A stretch of 64,000 nucleotides of DNA from Sulfobacillus harzensis (GCF_012933365.1 NZ_JABBVZ010000014.1:1-64000), one strand, 5' to 3'; shown: positions 33,952-41,117, counted from the first letter of the stretch. The notes: a model not told the origin generated them from the letters alone. Translations and numbers: made by a program.

Positions 33952-34261
33952 TCAGCTTATTGGTCGGCAGAACCTCCAACACCACCACCCAGCGCGGTCC
34001 GCTCGCATGAGCGGAACCGGGCACGGGTGCAAAAAAGTCCGCGTCATCGTTGCCGCTTTGCATGTCAACGGTCATCACCCGGGTTTCTTCGACCGTCCGG
34101 ACCGCATTACCGGACAGCCGAGCAAATGCCTCGATCTCCCGGACGACAGCCGACACGTCGGTGATGACCCGCAGCCTGTCGCCTACATTAAGATCACGGA
34201 CAACGCTCGCTGCCTCGGGAACAGTCATGGCACCCACTGGCCCAAACATCCTGACGTCCAT
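33938..34261 (-). CDS. TusA-like protein lacking the carrier cysteine
   Basis: A 107-residue protein whose core, PEAASVVRDLNVGDRLRVIT followed by DVSAVVREIEAFARLSG, follows the TusA pattern of helix, VGD turn, strand and second helix. The CPxP sulfur-carrier motif is replaced (GPVGAMTVPEA), and there is no cysteine at all. An insertion (MQSGNDDADFFAPVPG) separates the last strand. It cannot carry persulfide, so it may bind partners or be regulatory. GGGGGA lies upstream of the ATG. Its end overlaps the CsoR gene by 14 bases. Confidence 0.55.
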   Translation of the reverse strand: MDVRMFGPVGAMTVPEAASVVRDLNVGDRLRVITDVSAVVREIEAFARLSGNAVRTVEETRVMTVDMQSGNDDADFFAPVPGSAHASGPRWVVVLEVLPTNKLIKRS

Positions 34262-34422
34262 GGTCGTCCCCCTTCCCGGGGCTCAACGATCCTTTTGTGG
34301 CAGGATACCACAAACAGACACATCGACGATATGGCGCCCGCTTGACCGACAGATACCCCAGAACCATCTCGGATTCCTTGGCGCAGGCATGTTTAGGATA
34401 CAGAGCACGCACGGGGATAAAT

Positions 34423-34451
34423 AGAGGCTGCCCCTTTTCCGGACAGCCTCT
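34423..34451 (-). terminator. Terminator after the DUF302 gene
   Basis: AGAGGCTG and CAGCCTCT form an eight-base-pair stem, with further GG/CC pairing and an A/T-rich loop. On the minus strand it is followed by ATTTATCC. It closes the operon running from 36063 down to 34457. Confidence 0.65.
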
Positions 34452-34456
34452 CACTG

Positions 34457-34855
34457 CTATTGGGCAGCCTCATCGACCGCCTGTTTAAGCAACTGATCGA
34501 CCTCGATGGCGAGCTCATTGAGACGATTGTCGCCCAATAGCCCCATCAAAGCGTCGGGCTTGGCATAGCCAATCCGCGTTTCCCCTGACTCACGGTCCTG
34601 ATATACCAGGACTTTGCAGGGCAAAAAGTAGCCGACCGTTTGGTTGGTACTGAGCGCCTTTTTGGCTCGGGGCGCACTGCAGACCTCCAAAATACGGAAG
34701 GATGGTTCCGGCTCCAGTCCCTTTTCGGTCAACTTCTCATTAATGTCAAGGTCCCAGAGGACGCCGAATTGATGATTCTTCAACGAATGCCCCACCGCCT
34801 GGACGGCTTCATCGACCGACTTTTTGGTGGGCACCTGATACATCAGCTCACTCAT
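34457..34855 (-). CDS. DUF302 family protein
   Basis: A 132-residue DUF302 protein: YQVPTKKSVDEAVQAVGHSLKNHQFGVLWDLDINEKLTEKG, then the conserved SFRILEVCSAPRAKKALSTN and FLPCKVLVYQDRESGETRIGY. DUF302 proteins are often encoded with sulfur oxidation and rhodanese genes; their biochemical role is not settled. Two cysteines, in EVCSAP and FLPCKV, are characteristic. GAGGAG stands seven bases before the ATG. It is last in the operon headed by the UGA-containing oxidoreductase. Confidence 0.85.
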   Translation of the reverse strand: MSELMYQVPTKKSVDEAVQAVGHSLKNHQFGVLWDLDINEKLTEKGLEPEPSFRILEVCSAPRAKKALSTNQTVGYFLPCKVLVYQDRESGETRIGYAKPDALMGLLGDNRLNELAIEVDQLLKQAVDEAAQ

Positions 34856-34878
34856 GGTGCCACTCCTCTGCGAGTTCT

Positions 34879-35115
34879 TTAAACCGACCGAATACCGAGG
34901 GCCCGATCAAGTTTGGGCCGATTAAACCCAACCACAATGGTTCCATTCACATCAATCACCGGCACGCCGGTTTGCCCGGATTTCCGCTTGAGCGCATTGA
35001 GATTGGACTCGGATTTGGTGACGTCCACCTCGTGAAATGGAATACCTCGTTCCTTCATGTAGCGCTTAGCGGTCCGGCAATGCGGTCATGTTGGGGTGGT
35101 ATAAATTGTTACCAT
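34879..35115 (-). CDS. Glutaredoxin-like protein with in-frame UGA at the catalytic position (putative selenoprotein)
   Basis: Reading through one UGA (35086-35088) gives a 78-residue glutaredoxin/NrdH-like protein: MVTIYTTPT-U10-PHC13-RTAKRYMKERG, then FHEVDVTKSESNLNALKRKS, the cis-proline motif TGVPVIDVNG and FNRPKLDRALG. The UGA sits exactly where the first active-site cysteine of the CPxC motif belongs, and all family motifs continue after it. GGAGG is eight bases before the ATG. It lies between a CsoR gene and DUF302. I see no clear SECIS hairpin after this UGA. Selenocysteine is favoured; cysteine insertion by a UGA-reading tRNA is the alternative. Confidence 0.8.
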
Positions 35116-35136
35116 TGACCGTGCCTCCTTCTCATC

Positions 35137-35412
35137 CTAACGAGTCACGCGGCGAATGGCGTCATGAACCTGGTCTAGCTCGGGGCCGCTAATCTTGCGG
35201 TCCCCAACCAACTCCTCCGCCACCTGGCAAGCCTCGACCAGCTTAACAACTTTCGCCAACGCGCCCTCGATGGCGGCCAGTTGGGTTAAAATATCCCGAC
35301 AACTCTCCGCCCGAGCAACCATGGCCTCTACACCGCGAATCTGGCCTTCAACCCGCCGCAAGCGGTGCTGAAGGTCGCGGCTCGACCAATAAACTGTTCG
35401 GGTCTCACTCAT
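35137..35412 (-). CDS. Second CsoR/FrmR-family repressor
   Basis: A 91-residue paralogue of the repressor encoded at 33673. The DNA-contacting helix is DLQHRLRRVEGQIRGVEAMV and the signature CRDILTQLAAIEGALAKVV follows. Cys38 and Cys62 (VEACQVAEEL) are at the same positions as in the paralogue, again without the copper-site His. It is encoded between two UGA-containing thioredoxin-fold genes, and an ATACC-N6-GGTAT palindrome lies in the promoter of its own operon at 36165, which suggests autoregulation by reactive sulfur. Confidence 0.85.
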   Translation of the reverse strand: MSETRTVYWSSRDLQHRLRRVEGQIRGVEAMVARAESCRDILTQLAAIEGALAKVVKLVEACQVAEELVGDRKISGPELDQVHDAIRRVTR

Positions 35413-35424
35413 CGGTGAGCCTCC

Positions 35425-36063
35425 TTATACTTCAATCACCCGCTGAGCCAACTTGAACAACTGATTTTCGGGAACGGCACCGACCACTTGATCGATACCA
35501 TTGGCAAAGGTCGCGGGTACTCCTGTTATACCGAAGTGATCGGAAAGATCAGGGTAACTCCCGGCGTCAACCAAATCTGACACGACGTACTGGGGATTGA
35601 CGCGTGCGAAAGCATGAGCCAGGCGAACCGCCCGGGGACAATATGGTCAGGTGGGAGTCACGAACACCTGAAAATGGAGCGGCTTCTCCAGCTTTTTAAG
35701 CCATGCTACCACACTTTCACTCAATTCGGGGGCGTCACCCCGGGATACTTCCACCAGGGTCTCAATGAGCGGACCAAATTCGTAGCCGCTCGGAATACCT
35801 AGGTACCGTACCCCAGTGAAGGTGCCGTTTTGCCACACTTCACTCACAGCGCCTTCCATCTGGCTCGCGTCCATGCCGGAGGGTACACTTTCAGATTCCT
35901 CAATAATGAGCTTGGGCGTTAATGCCTGAAGTTCCCCCCACAACTCGCGCATCGTATTGGAGGACTCTTCGCCCGGCTTCAAAAATAGTTTGACCGTCAC
36001 CGACTCGGTCATATTCGCAAGCGCTTGTTTGACGGAGTCCTGGACGTCGGACGTCAGCAACAC
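35425..36063 (-). CDS. Protein-disulfide-oxidoreductase-like protein with in-frame UGA (putative selenoprotein)
   Basis: Read through UGA at 35647-35649, this is a 212-residue protein of two thioredoxin folds, like PDO/glutaredoxin-like proteins. The N-terminal fold has lost its CxxC (LFLKPGEESSNT). The C-terminal fold has VFVTPT-U139-PYC142-PRAVRLAHAFA and, after the UGA, the cis-proline motif GITGVPATFANG and a final helix, so the downstream part is a real domain. A hairpin at 35620-35634 (CGGGCG, loop GUU, CGCCUG) begins 12 bases after the UGA, as a bacterial SECIS would. GTG start taken eight bases after GGGGG; a GTG three codons upstream abuts that site. Confidence 0.8.
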
Positions 36064-36161
36064 AATCGTCACCCCCTATTATTTTCGTTGTCAGTCTTAA
36101 CCCATTTTGGGGCCTCTACTCTGTCTCTTGATGACAAAGTTGGCGTTCTAGACCATCTATA

Positions 36162-36190
36162 GTAATACCATGCGGGGTATCTAAAATCAA
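36162..36190 (-). promoter_or_regulatory. Promoter with CsoR-type operator in the spacer
   Basis: On the minus strand TTGATT (36185-36190) and TATTAC (36162-36167) are 17 bases apart. The palindrome ATACC-ATGCGG-GGTAT (36165-36180) fills the spacer and overlaps the -10 box, the ideal place for a repressor. It controls the oxidoreductase-CsoR-glutaredoxin-DUF302 operon and could also affect the divergent methyltransferase gene. Confidence 0.65.
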
Positions 36191-36244
36191 TCCTGGAAGC
36201 CAAATCGCACCAGCGCCACGTCAGCAGCATGCTACTATATAGGA

Positions 36245-36736
36245 ATGTCAGAGAAAGAGAACGGATACGGAACCATGAAGAAAATAGCTCACAGTCCAGG
36301 CGTCATTGCGCCGCCTCCGCTCCTCTACCTTGGCGGGTTGGCTTTCGGTTACGCCTTTCATTGGCTCATCCCCTGGCGGCCGTTTAATCATACCCTGGTT
36401 TTAGGCCTCGTCCTCATAGCCTTGGGAATCGCGATCGCTCTCTGGGCTGTCGGCGTCATGGCGCGCGCCAAAACGCCCGTGGATCCATCGCGTTCCCCGA
36501 CCCACTTGGTGCGGGAAGGGCCCTTTCGGTGGTCCCGCAATCCCATTTATCTCTCGATGACCACGGCATCCTTAGGGGCCGCTCTCGCCCTTAACAACGG
36601 CTGGATAATTGTCTGGCTGATTCCCGTGCTGGTAACCATGCATTATGGCGTCATTATTCGGGAAGAACAGTTTTTATCGGACAAATTTGGGGACACCTAT
36701 CGCGAGTATTTACGTCGCGTACGCCGCTGGCTCTAA
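36245..36736 (+). CDS. Isoprenylcysteine carboxyl methyltransferase (ICMT/PEMT) family membrane protein
   Basis: About 163 residues with four hydrophobic segments. The C-terminal half has the family signature: HLVREGPFRWSRNPIYLSM, then HYGVIIREEQFLSDKFGDTYREYLRRVRRW. Such proteins methylate lipids or small molecules using S-adenosylmethionine at the membrane. The upstream ATG lacks well-spaced Shine-Dalgarno; an ATG ten codons later (MKKIAHSP) is an alternative. It is divergent from a sulfur-stress operon and followed by a PadR regulator gene. Confidence 0.8.
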   Translation: MSEKENGYGTMKKIAHSPGVIAPPPLLYLGGLAFGYAFHWLIPWRPFNHTLVLGLVLIALGIAIALWAVGVMARAKTPVDPSRSPTHLVREGPFRWSRNPIYLSMTTASLGAALALNNGWIIVWLIPVLVTMHYGVIIREEQFLSDKFGDTYREYLRRVRRWL

Positions 36737-36805
36737 CCGTCCAGGCATCCTGATCATCCGCGCCGACATGGCGCCGGGTTATAATGGTGCTGAGGAGGTT
36801 TGTTA

Positions 36806-37144
36806 TTGGCCAAGTCGTATCAGACCGGAAAGCACCTGGAAGCCTTTATCCTGCTCTTAATCTCCCAACACCAATTGCATGGCGGCGCCATCATTGCCGA
36901 GCTCAAGAGTCTCTTGCCCGCCTCTTGGACCATTGATGATGGCCATGTCTATCGTCTTCTCCGTCAACTCGAAAAAGACGGAGCCCTGACCTCCACCTGG
37001 TTGGTTGAGCAGGAAGGCGCGCCCGTGCGAGTCTATACCTTGACCGCCGCCGGCAAAGAGCGCCTTAGAGGGTGGCGCGACGACATTCAACTACGGGTCG
37101 AATCCCTCCAGCGCTTTCTCGACCTTTGGCGCGAGCCTAAATAA
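36806..37144 (+). CDS. PadR-family transcriptional regulator
   Basis: A 112-residue PadR protein: GKHLEAFILLLISQHQLHGGAIIAELKSLLPASWTIDDGHVYRLLRQLEKDGALTS is the winged helix, shown here as consecutive short motifs LLISQHQLHGG and DDGHVYRLLRQLEKDG; VRVYTLTAAGKERL completes it, and a short dimerisation helix follows. The start is a TTG seven bases after GGAGG. TATAAT occurs at 36780-36785. Its target is not evident; the neighbouring membrane methyltransferase is one candidate. Confidence 0.85.
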   Translation: MAKSYQTGKHLEAFILLLISQHQLHGGAIIAELKSLLPASWTIDDGHVYRLLRQLEKDGALTSTWLVEQEGAPVRVYTLTAAGKERLRGWRDDIQLRVESLQRFLDLWREPK

Positions 37145-37185
37145 TAGTCGACCTCAAGGGGTCCTCCAGACACCTCGGGCAGACC

Positions 37186-37413
37186 TCATCCTTCGCCCGG
37201 CTGTTTGTGCCATCCATGAGCCGGCACGATCCGGGACAACGCAATGGCCCCCGCTCCCAGCACAAAGAGGGCGGCCCTGTGTTGGAGGACAAAGGCCATT
37301 ATCAACGCCCCGCCCAAAAGATACAAGGTTCGTGGCAGCCAGCCTGTCGTCTTCCATCTCCCGCTTAGGGCAAAGAGTATGGCCGCCAAAACTAAAATGG
37401 CAACCTCGATCAC
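37186..37413 (-). CDS. Small two-segment membrane protein
   Basis: About 75 residues with two hydrophobic segments (IEVAILVLAAILFAL and TLYLLGGALIMAFVL) followed by a third weaker one. The GTG start is five bases after GGAGG. It is the last gene of the rhodanese/persulfide-dioxygenase operon, 31 bases after the flavoprotein gene. I do not recognise a family. Confidence 0.5.
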   Translation of the reverse strand: MIEVAILVLAAILFALSGRWKTTGWLPRTLYLLGGALIMAFVLQHRAALFVLGAGAIALSRIVPAHGWHKQPGEG

Positions 37414-37444
37414 GACCACCTCCTCGGAGAAAAGCGCTCGGCGT

Positions 37445-38767
37445 CTAACCCATCAACCGCCGTTCTTGGGCTACCCAAGCTAACAACTCACCGCTGGAGG
37501 GACTAGCCGGTTGAAACGCGCCCAGGGTCTCGATCGATAGGCCACCCGAAATGGCCAATCCCAACGCAGACATCATCTCAGACGCATGAGACCCGATGGC
37601 CTCGCCACCTACCAAACGGCCATTTGCATCCGTGTATACGATAACATACGGCCCTGGACCGTCCTTGAGCAGCGATTCGTAGAGCCACGGCACAAAAACC
37701 TCGCCACCAAAACGAAATGAGGATGTCTCCCCCACCCAGGCAATCTCCGGATGGGTATAAATGGCGTGAACGGTGGGGCCCGGATATTTTTCAGGGGCCA
37801 TGCCCAATGCGTCACGTACGGCCCACCAGCCTTGGCTCCAAGCTTTATTGGCTAAAAGCGGGGCGCCAGCGGCATCGCCGACGGCGTATACCTGAGCGAC
37901 ATTAGTCCGGCCATAGGCGTCCACACGAAAGAACCCCTGGGCATCCAAATCGAATCCTAACCCCTCTAAAGACGCCCGCTCAAGGACGGGTTCGCGTCCA
38001 GCCGCCAAAAGAACCCGCGCCCGGACGTCGTGGCCCGTGCCCACTTGGGAGGTCCAGTCAATTCGGACCCCGCCCATCTCTCCGGGAGCCAGTGCTGTAA
38101 CCCTTCGATCACCGCAGAGTGCGACACCAAGGTCCTTAAGGCTCGCAGTCAAGCGGTCGCCAATGCCTCCATCCATCTCCGGCAGCAGCGAATCGGAGGC
38201 GAAATAAAGGTGGACAAAAACCCCAAAACTCGCAAACAGTGCTGCCGCCTCGAGGCCGGTGGCGCCAGCCCCAATAATGGCGAGTTCCGAAGGCAATTTT
38301 TTTAAGTCATGAAAAACCCGCGGCATCCACACTCGGGTGCCGTCCGGCTTTAAGCCCGGCAGTGTGCGCTGACGGGATCCGGTCGCAACAATAACCACAT
38401 CGGCCCGTATTCGGGTCTCGGTCTTTTGCGTGACCACCTCGAGCGGGGACTCCAAGAAACCTGCTTCATGAATGATGCGGGCTTCTTTGAGAAGCTCCTG
38501 CGCCCGACGAACCCCCTCGTCCACCCGTTGATGCTGCCATTCCATAATGCGCTGCCAATCGCCAGGCGGCCCCGAATTCCCAATACTGGCAGCCGCCCGA
38601 AGCACATTGGCTGAGCGTATTAGAGTCTTGGAGGGGACAAGACTATGCTTGAGACCGTTTCCGCCTAAGCCTTCCGGATCCAATATGGTGACGGGGTGGC
38701 CAAGTGCCAATGCTTCCGCACCCGCTTGAAGCCCTGCGGGTCCTGCACCCAATATGACAAAATGCAT
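37445..38767 (-). CDS. Dihydrolipoamide-dehydrogenase-like flavoprotein without the redox disulfide
   Basis: A 440-residue protein with the fold of class I pyridine nucleotide-disulfide oxidoreductases: FVILGAGPAGLQAGAEALALG, IVATGSRQRTLPG, AIIGAGATGLEAAALFASFG and VYAVGDAAGAPLLANKAW. The active-site motif GGTCxxxGCxPSK is replaced by GGNGLKHSLVPSK, so both redox cysteines are missing, and the C-terminal His-Glu pair is not conserved either. It probably keeps FAD and NAD(P) binding but cannot do disulfide chemistry alone. Only three bases separate it from the UGA-containing oxidoreductase gene, a possible partner. Confidence 0.75.
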   Translation of the reverse strand: MHFVILGAGPAGLQAGAEALALGHPVTILDPEGLGGNGLKHSLVPSKTLIRSANVLRAAASIGNSGPPGDWQRIMEWQHQRVDEGVRRAQELLKEARIIHEAGFLESPLEVVTQKTETRIRADVVIVATGSRQRTLPGLKPDGTRVWMPRVFHDLKKLPSELAIIGAGATGLEAAALFASFGVFVHLYFASDSLLPEMDGGIGDRLTASLKDLGVALCGDRRVTALAPGEMGGVRIDWTSQVGTGHDVRARVLLAAGREPVLERASLEGLGFDLDAQGFFRVDAYGRTNVAQVYAVGDAAGAPLLANKAWSQGWWAVRDALGMAPEKYPGPTVHAIYTHPEIAWVGETSSFRFGGEVFVPWLYESLLKDGPGPYVIVYTDANGRLVGGEAIGSHASEMMSALGLAISGGLSIETLGAFQPASPSSGELLAWVAQERRLMG

Positions 38768-38770
38768 GCC

Positions 38771-39313
38771 TTAGACCTCCGCTGCTAGGCGCACCTGCTG
38801 CGCCAGAATCCATTCGTTCATGGGACCGTCATATCGGCGCTGCCCCACAAAAATTACCGGCACGGTCATGATGTTCAATTGCCCCGTCAACTCCGGGAAA
38901 GCGTCCAGCATGATTGCCGACGCGAAAATGGCAGGCGTCGTGAGGGCCATCCCGAGCGCCACGCGCGCGGCTTCTGCGCAACGCGGTCAGCCAGGCGTCG
39001 CCAACACAGCGACATGCACGGCCGTAGTTTGTCCGGACAACGTATCGAGAGTCAAGGGCGACAAGATCCGCCGCCGATGTTTCATCGCCTCCAAAAGATC
39101 TGCGAAGACGCGTTTTTCCTGTCCTTCGGGAACACCCGCAAACCAGGCTCGGGCCGCTTCTGTGGAGGACGTGGCGAGCCCCCAATGAGGCAGTCCCGAA
39201 GGATACCAAGGCCAAGGCGGTGCCCAACCCATCTGGGGCACCGCCTGGACAACAACTGCATCATCCTCTTCGGGGCGCTGATCCCCGATGACATTGACAT
39301 AGACTGGCCACAT
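38771..39313 (-). CDS. Thioredoxin-fold protein with in-frame UGA (putative selenoprotein)
   Basis: Read through UGA at 38987-38989, this is a 180-residue protein. The C-terminal half is a thioredoxin fold: VHVAVLATPG-U109-PRC112-AEAARVALGMAL, then a helix and the cis-proline motif LNIMTVPVIFVGQRRYDGP, which lies after the UGA. A hairpin at 38958-38971 (GCCGC, loop GCGC, GUGGC) begins 15 bases after the UGA with G first in the loop, as in bacterial SECIS elements. The N-terminal part is unrecognised. The ATG follows GAGG by nine bases. It lies between a tandem rhodanese and a flavoprotein. Confidence 0.8.
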
Positions 39314-39325
39314 CAACAGAGTCCT

Positions 39326-39940
39326 CTAGCGCTCAACGGGATGGCCTCCGCCTAGCCACAGCGACATGCCCCCTACCACATTGGCGACATCGAATCCTTG
39401 TTCGGCCAAATAGGCGGCCGCCGATTGACTGCGGTTTCCGCTCGCGCATACAATCGCATACCGGCGATCCGGTGAAAGTTCTTTGACTTGATTCTCGAGA
39501 TTTCCCATGGGGATAGACAGGGCGCCCGGAATCGTGCCGCTCCGAAGTTCATAGGGTTCGCGAACATCAATAATCGTCCAATCGTTCAAATGGGACGCCA
39601 ACTCATCAACTGTGAGCGCCTTAACCGCCACCACCCGATACCCGGCGTCGCTCCAAGCGGCGATCCCGCCATCGAAAATGGCCGATACCGTCACGCCCTC
39701 GGCTTCAAGCGCATCCTTGGCGGCTTTTGCAATGACGGCGTTGTCGGCGAATAGCCCGACACCCAATCCCGCCCCCTGCTGCTTCACCCAGGCTGAAACC
39801 GGCCTAGACCAGCCCTGCTGGCGGTAAGGAGCGGACAGCGCGCCGGGAATGTGCCCTTCCGTATAGGCTCGACCTTGGCGCACATCAATCACCACGTTGT
39901 TCGGTTGCTCGCTCCAATTTTTGAGTTCTTCTGCCGTCAT
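39326..39940 (-). CDS. Tandem-domain rhodanese
   Basis: A 204-residue sulfurtransferase with two rhodanese domains. The C-terminal domain is active-looking, with Cys165 in CASGNRS and a preceding IIDVREPYELRSGTIPGA. The N-terminal domain keeps VIDVRQGRAYTEGHIPGALS but has no cysteine at the equivalent loop (GLFADNAVIA), as usual in tandem rhodaneses. It lies between the persulfide dioxygenase and a UGA-containing oxidoreductase, so it may pass sulfane sulfur to or from these. Confidence 0.88.
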   Translation of the reverse strand: MTAEELKNWSEQPNNVVIDVRQGRAYTEGHIPGALSAPYRQQGWSRPVSAWVKQQGAGLGVGLFADNAVIAKAAKDALEAEGVTVSAIFDGGIAAWSDAGYRVVAVKALTVDELASHLNDWTIIDVREPYELRSGTIPGALSIPMGNLENQVKELSPDRRYAIVCASGNRSQSAAAYLAEQGFDVANVVGGMSLWLGGGHPVER

Positions 39941-39960
39941 GTAACATCATCCCTTCGAAA

Positions 39961-40710
39961 TTAAGAAATTCCCGCCAAATTTTGTTCCCGGAGTTTGGCC
40001 GCATCCTCAGGCGGCGGCTTCAACAACCGCAATGTCTGGTCAACAAAAGTGTCTAAGTCCATCGTCAAAAACGGATTGGCCTCACGTTCGTAACCAATCG
40101 TTGAATGAGGACTCTTATTCATAAAAATGCCGCCACAGGGTGACGATCCATAATGTGCGGGCCAAAGCTCCACCCCATCAGGAAGACCCATCAACCGGTG
40201 CACACTGGCATGTTGCTTCTTGGCCGCCTCCAAAACGGCTTCCTCGTTCGCATCCGCCAAATCGGGACGCCCCACGTCGCCCACAAAGAGACTGTCGCCC
40301 GTTAAAACGGCCCACGGCACAGTCCCACGGCGCAAATCGCGGATGATAAGCGAGATGCTGTCCGGAGTATGCCCCGGCGTCTCCCACACTTCCACCGACA
40401 GCATCCCAAATTTCAGCACCTCTTGATCCTTGAGATCCTGGTGGGGAAATGTGGCCGGAGCTGCGTGGCTAATGCCGTGCGGTACGCCTAGTGCTTTCGC
40501 CAATTCTGATGCACAGGAGGCGTGGTCCGCATGAACATGCGTCTCCACCACCATTTGAATATCAATCCCGAGATCTTGAGCCGAGAGCACATAGTGGTCG
40601 ACGCCCAACGCTTCCAGCGGATCCACCACCAACCCCTGCCCAGTTACCTCATCTCCGATCAGATACGAGTTGCAGCCGAGTTCTGGGTTTTGTAAGGTTT
40701 GCCAAATCAT
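39961..40710 (-). CDS. Persulfide dioxygenase-like metallo-beta-lactamase protein (ETHE1 type)
   Basis: A 249-residue MBL-fold protein. THVHADHAS supplies the metal ligands His58, His60, Asp62 and His63; ETPGHTPDS, TGDSLFVGDVGRPDL and PAHYGSSPCGG complete the ETHE1/CstB-type pattern. It would oxidise glutathione-like or low-molecular-weight persulfide to sulfite with O2 and Fe(II). It lies 14 bases after a rhodanese gene and in an operon with a CsoR-type operator, as in cst operons. Bacillithiol or coenzyme A persulfide are possible substrates. Confidence 0.85.
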   Translation of the reverse strand: MIWQTLQNPELGCNSYLIGDEVTGQGLVVDPLEALGVDHYVLSAQDLGIDIQMVVETHVHADHASCASELAKALGVPHGISHAAPATFPHQDLKDQEVLKFGMLSVEVWETPGHTPDSISLIIRDLRRGTVPWAVLTGDSLFVGDVGRPDLADANEEAVLEAAKKQHASVHRLMGLPDGVELWPAHYGSSPCGGIFMNKSPHSTIGYEREANPFLTMDLDTFVDQTLRLLKPPPEDAAKLREQNLAGIS

Positions 40711-40724
40711 GGCCTGCCTCCTTT

Positions 40725-41045
40725 TTAACGAACGGTTTTACCGTCCCAGCGCATCATGCCGCCTGCCATATTGTAAACGTCGTAGCCGGCTTTTTTCAGC
40801 TGTTTGGCCGCCATTTGACTGCGTGAGCCGGACCGGCATACCGTAACGACTGGTTGATCCTTGGGAATCTCGTCCATCCGCCGTCCCAATTCCCCGAGAG
40901 GGATCAGTCGGGCGCCGGGAATGTGGCCCGAGCGAAATTCCCCGATGGTCCGCACATCGATGACTAAAGGCGGTCGGTCCTGCTTCAATTGGCCTTCCAA
41001 ATCCTTCGCCGAAATCTGCGGCACTTTGGCTCCCAATCCAAACAT
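40725..41045 (-). CDS. Single-domain rhodanese heading the persulfide operon
   Basis: A 106-residue rhodanese with Cys70 in CRSGSRS, preceded by LVIDVRTIGEFRSGHIPGARL. It resembles the rhodanese at 4592. GGGAGG lies nine bases before the ATG of MFGLGAK. It is the first gene of the operon rhodanese, persulfide dioxygenase, tandem rhodanese, UGA oxidoreductase, flavoprotein, small membrane protein. Confidence 0.9.
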   Translation of the reverse strand: MFGLGAKVPQISAKDLEGQLKQDRPPLVIDVRTIGEFRSGHIPGARLIPLGELGRRMDEIPKDQPVVTVCRSGSRSQMAAKQLKKAGYDVYNMAGGMMRWDGKTVR

Positions 41046-41062
41046 TGCTTGACTTCCTCCCT

Positions 41063-41117
41063 TTGCAAACACGAACGCTATAGGTATATTGATACCCGTT
41101 GGGGTATATGATGTCAA
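41063..41117. promoter_or_regulatory. Divergent promoters sharing one CsoR-type operator
   Basis: Minus strand: TTGACA (41112-41117), 17 bases, TATCAA (41089-41094), reading toward the rhodanese operon. Plus strand: TTGCAA (41063-41068), 16 bases, TATATT (41085-41090), reading toward TauE. The palindrome ATACC-CGTTGG-GGTAT (41092-41107) lies in the minus-strand spacer and just after the plus-strand -10, so one bound repressor would shut both. Confidence 0.7.

Noticed and set aside
35086-36063. General reassignment of UGA as a sense codon
   Set aside because: UGA is the normal stop of several genes here, for example EtfB, HdrA, the HyfI-like subunit and the HPP protein. The three in-frame UGAs occur only at catalytic positions.
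34879-39313. Sequencing error or pseudogenes as explanation of the three UGA codons
   Set aside because: All three replace the same catalytic cysteine, and family motifs continue in frame afterwards without other damage. Chance decay would not choose this codon three times.
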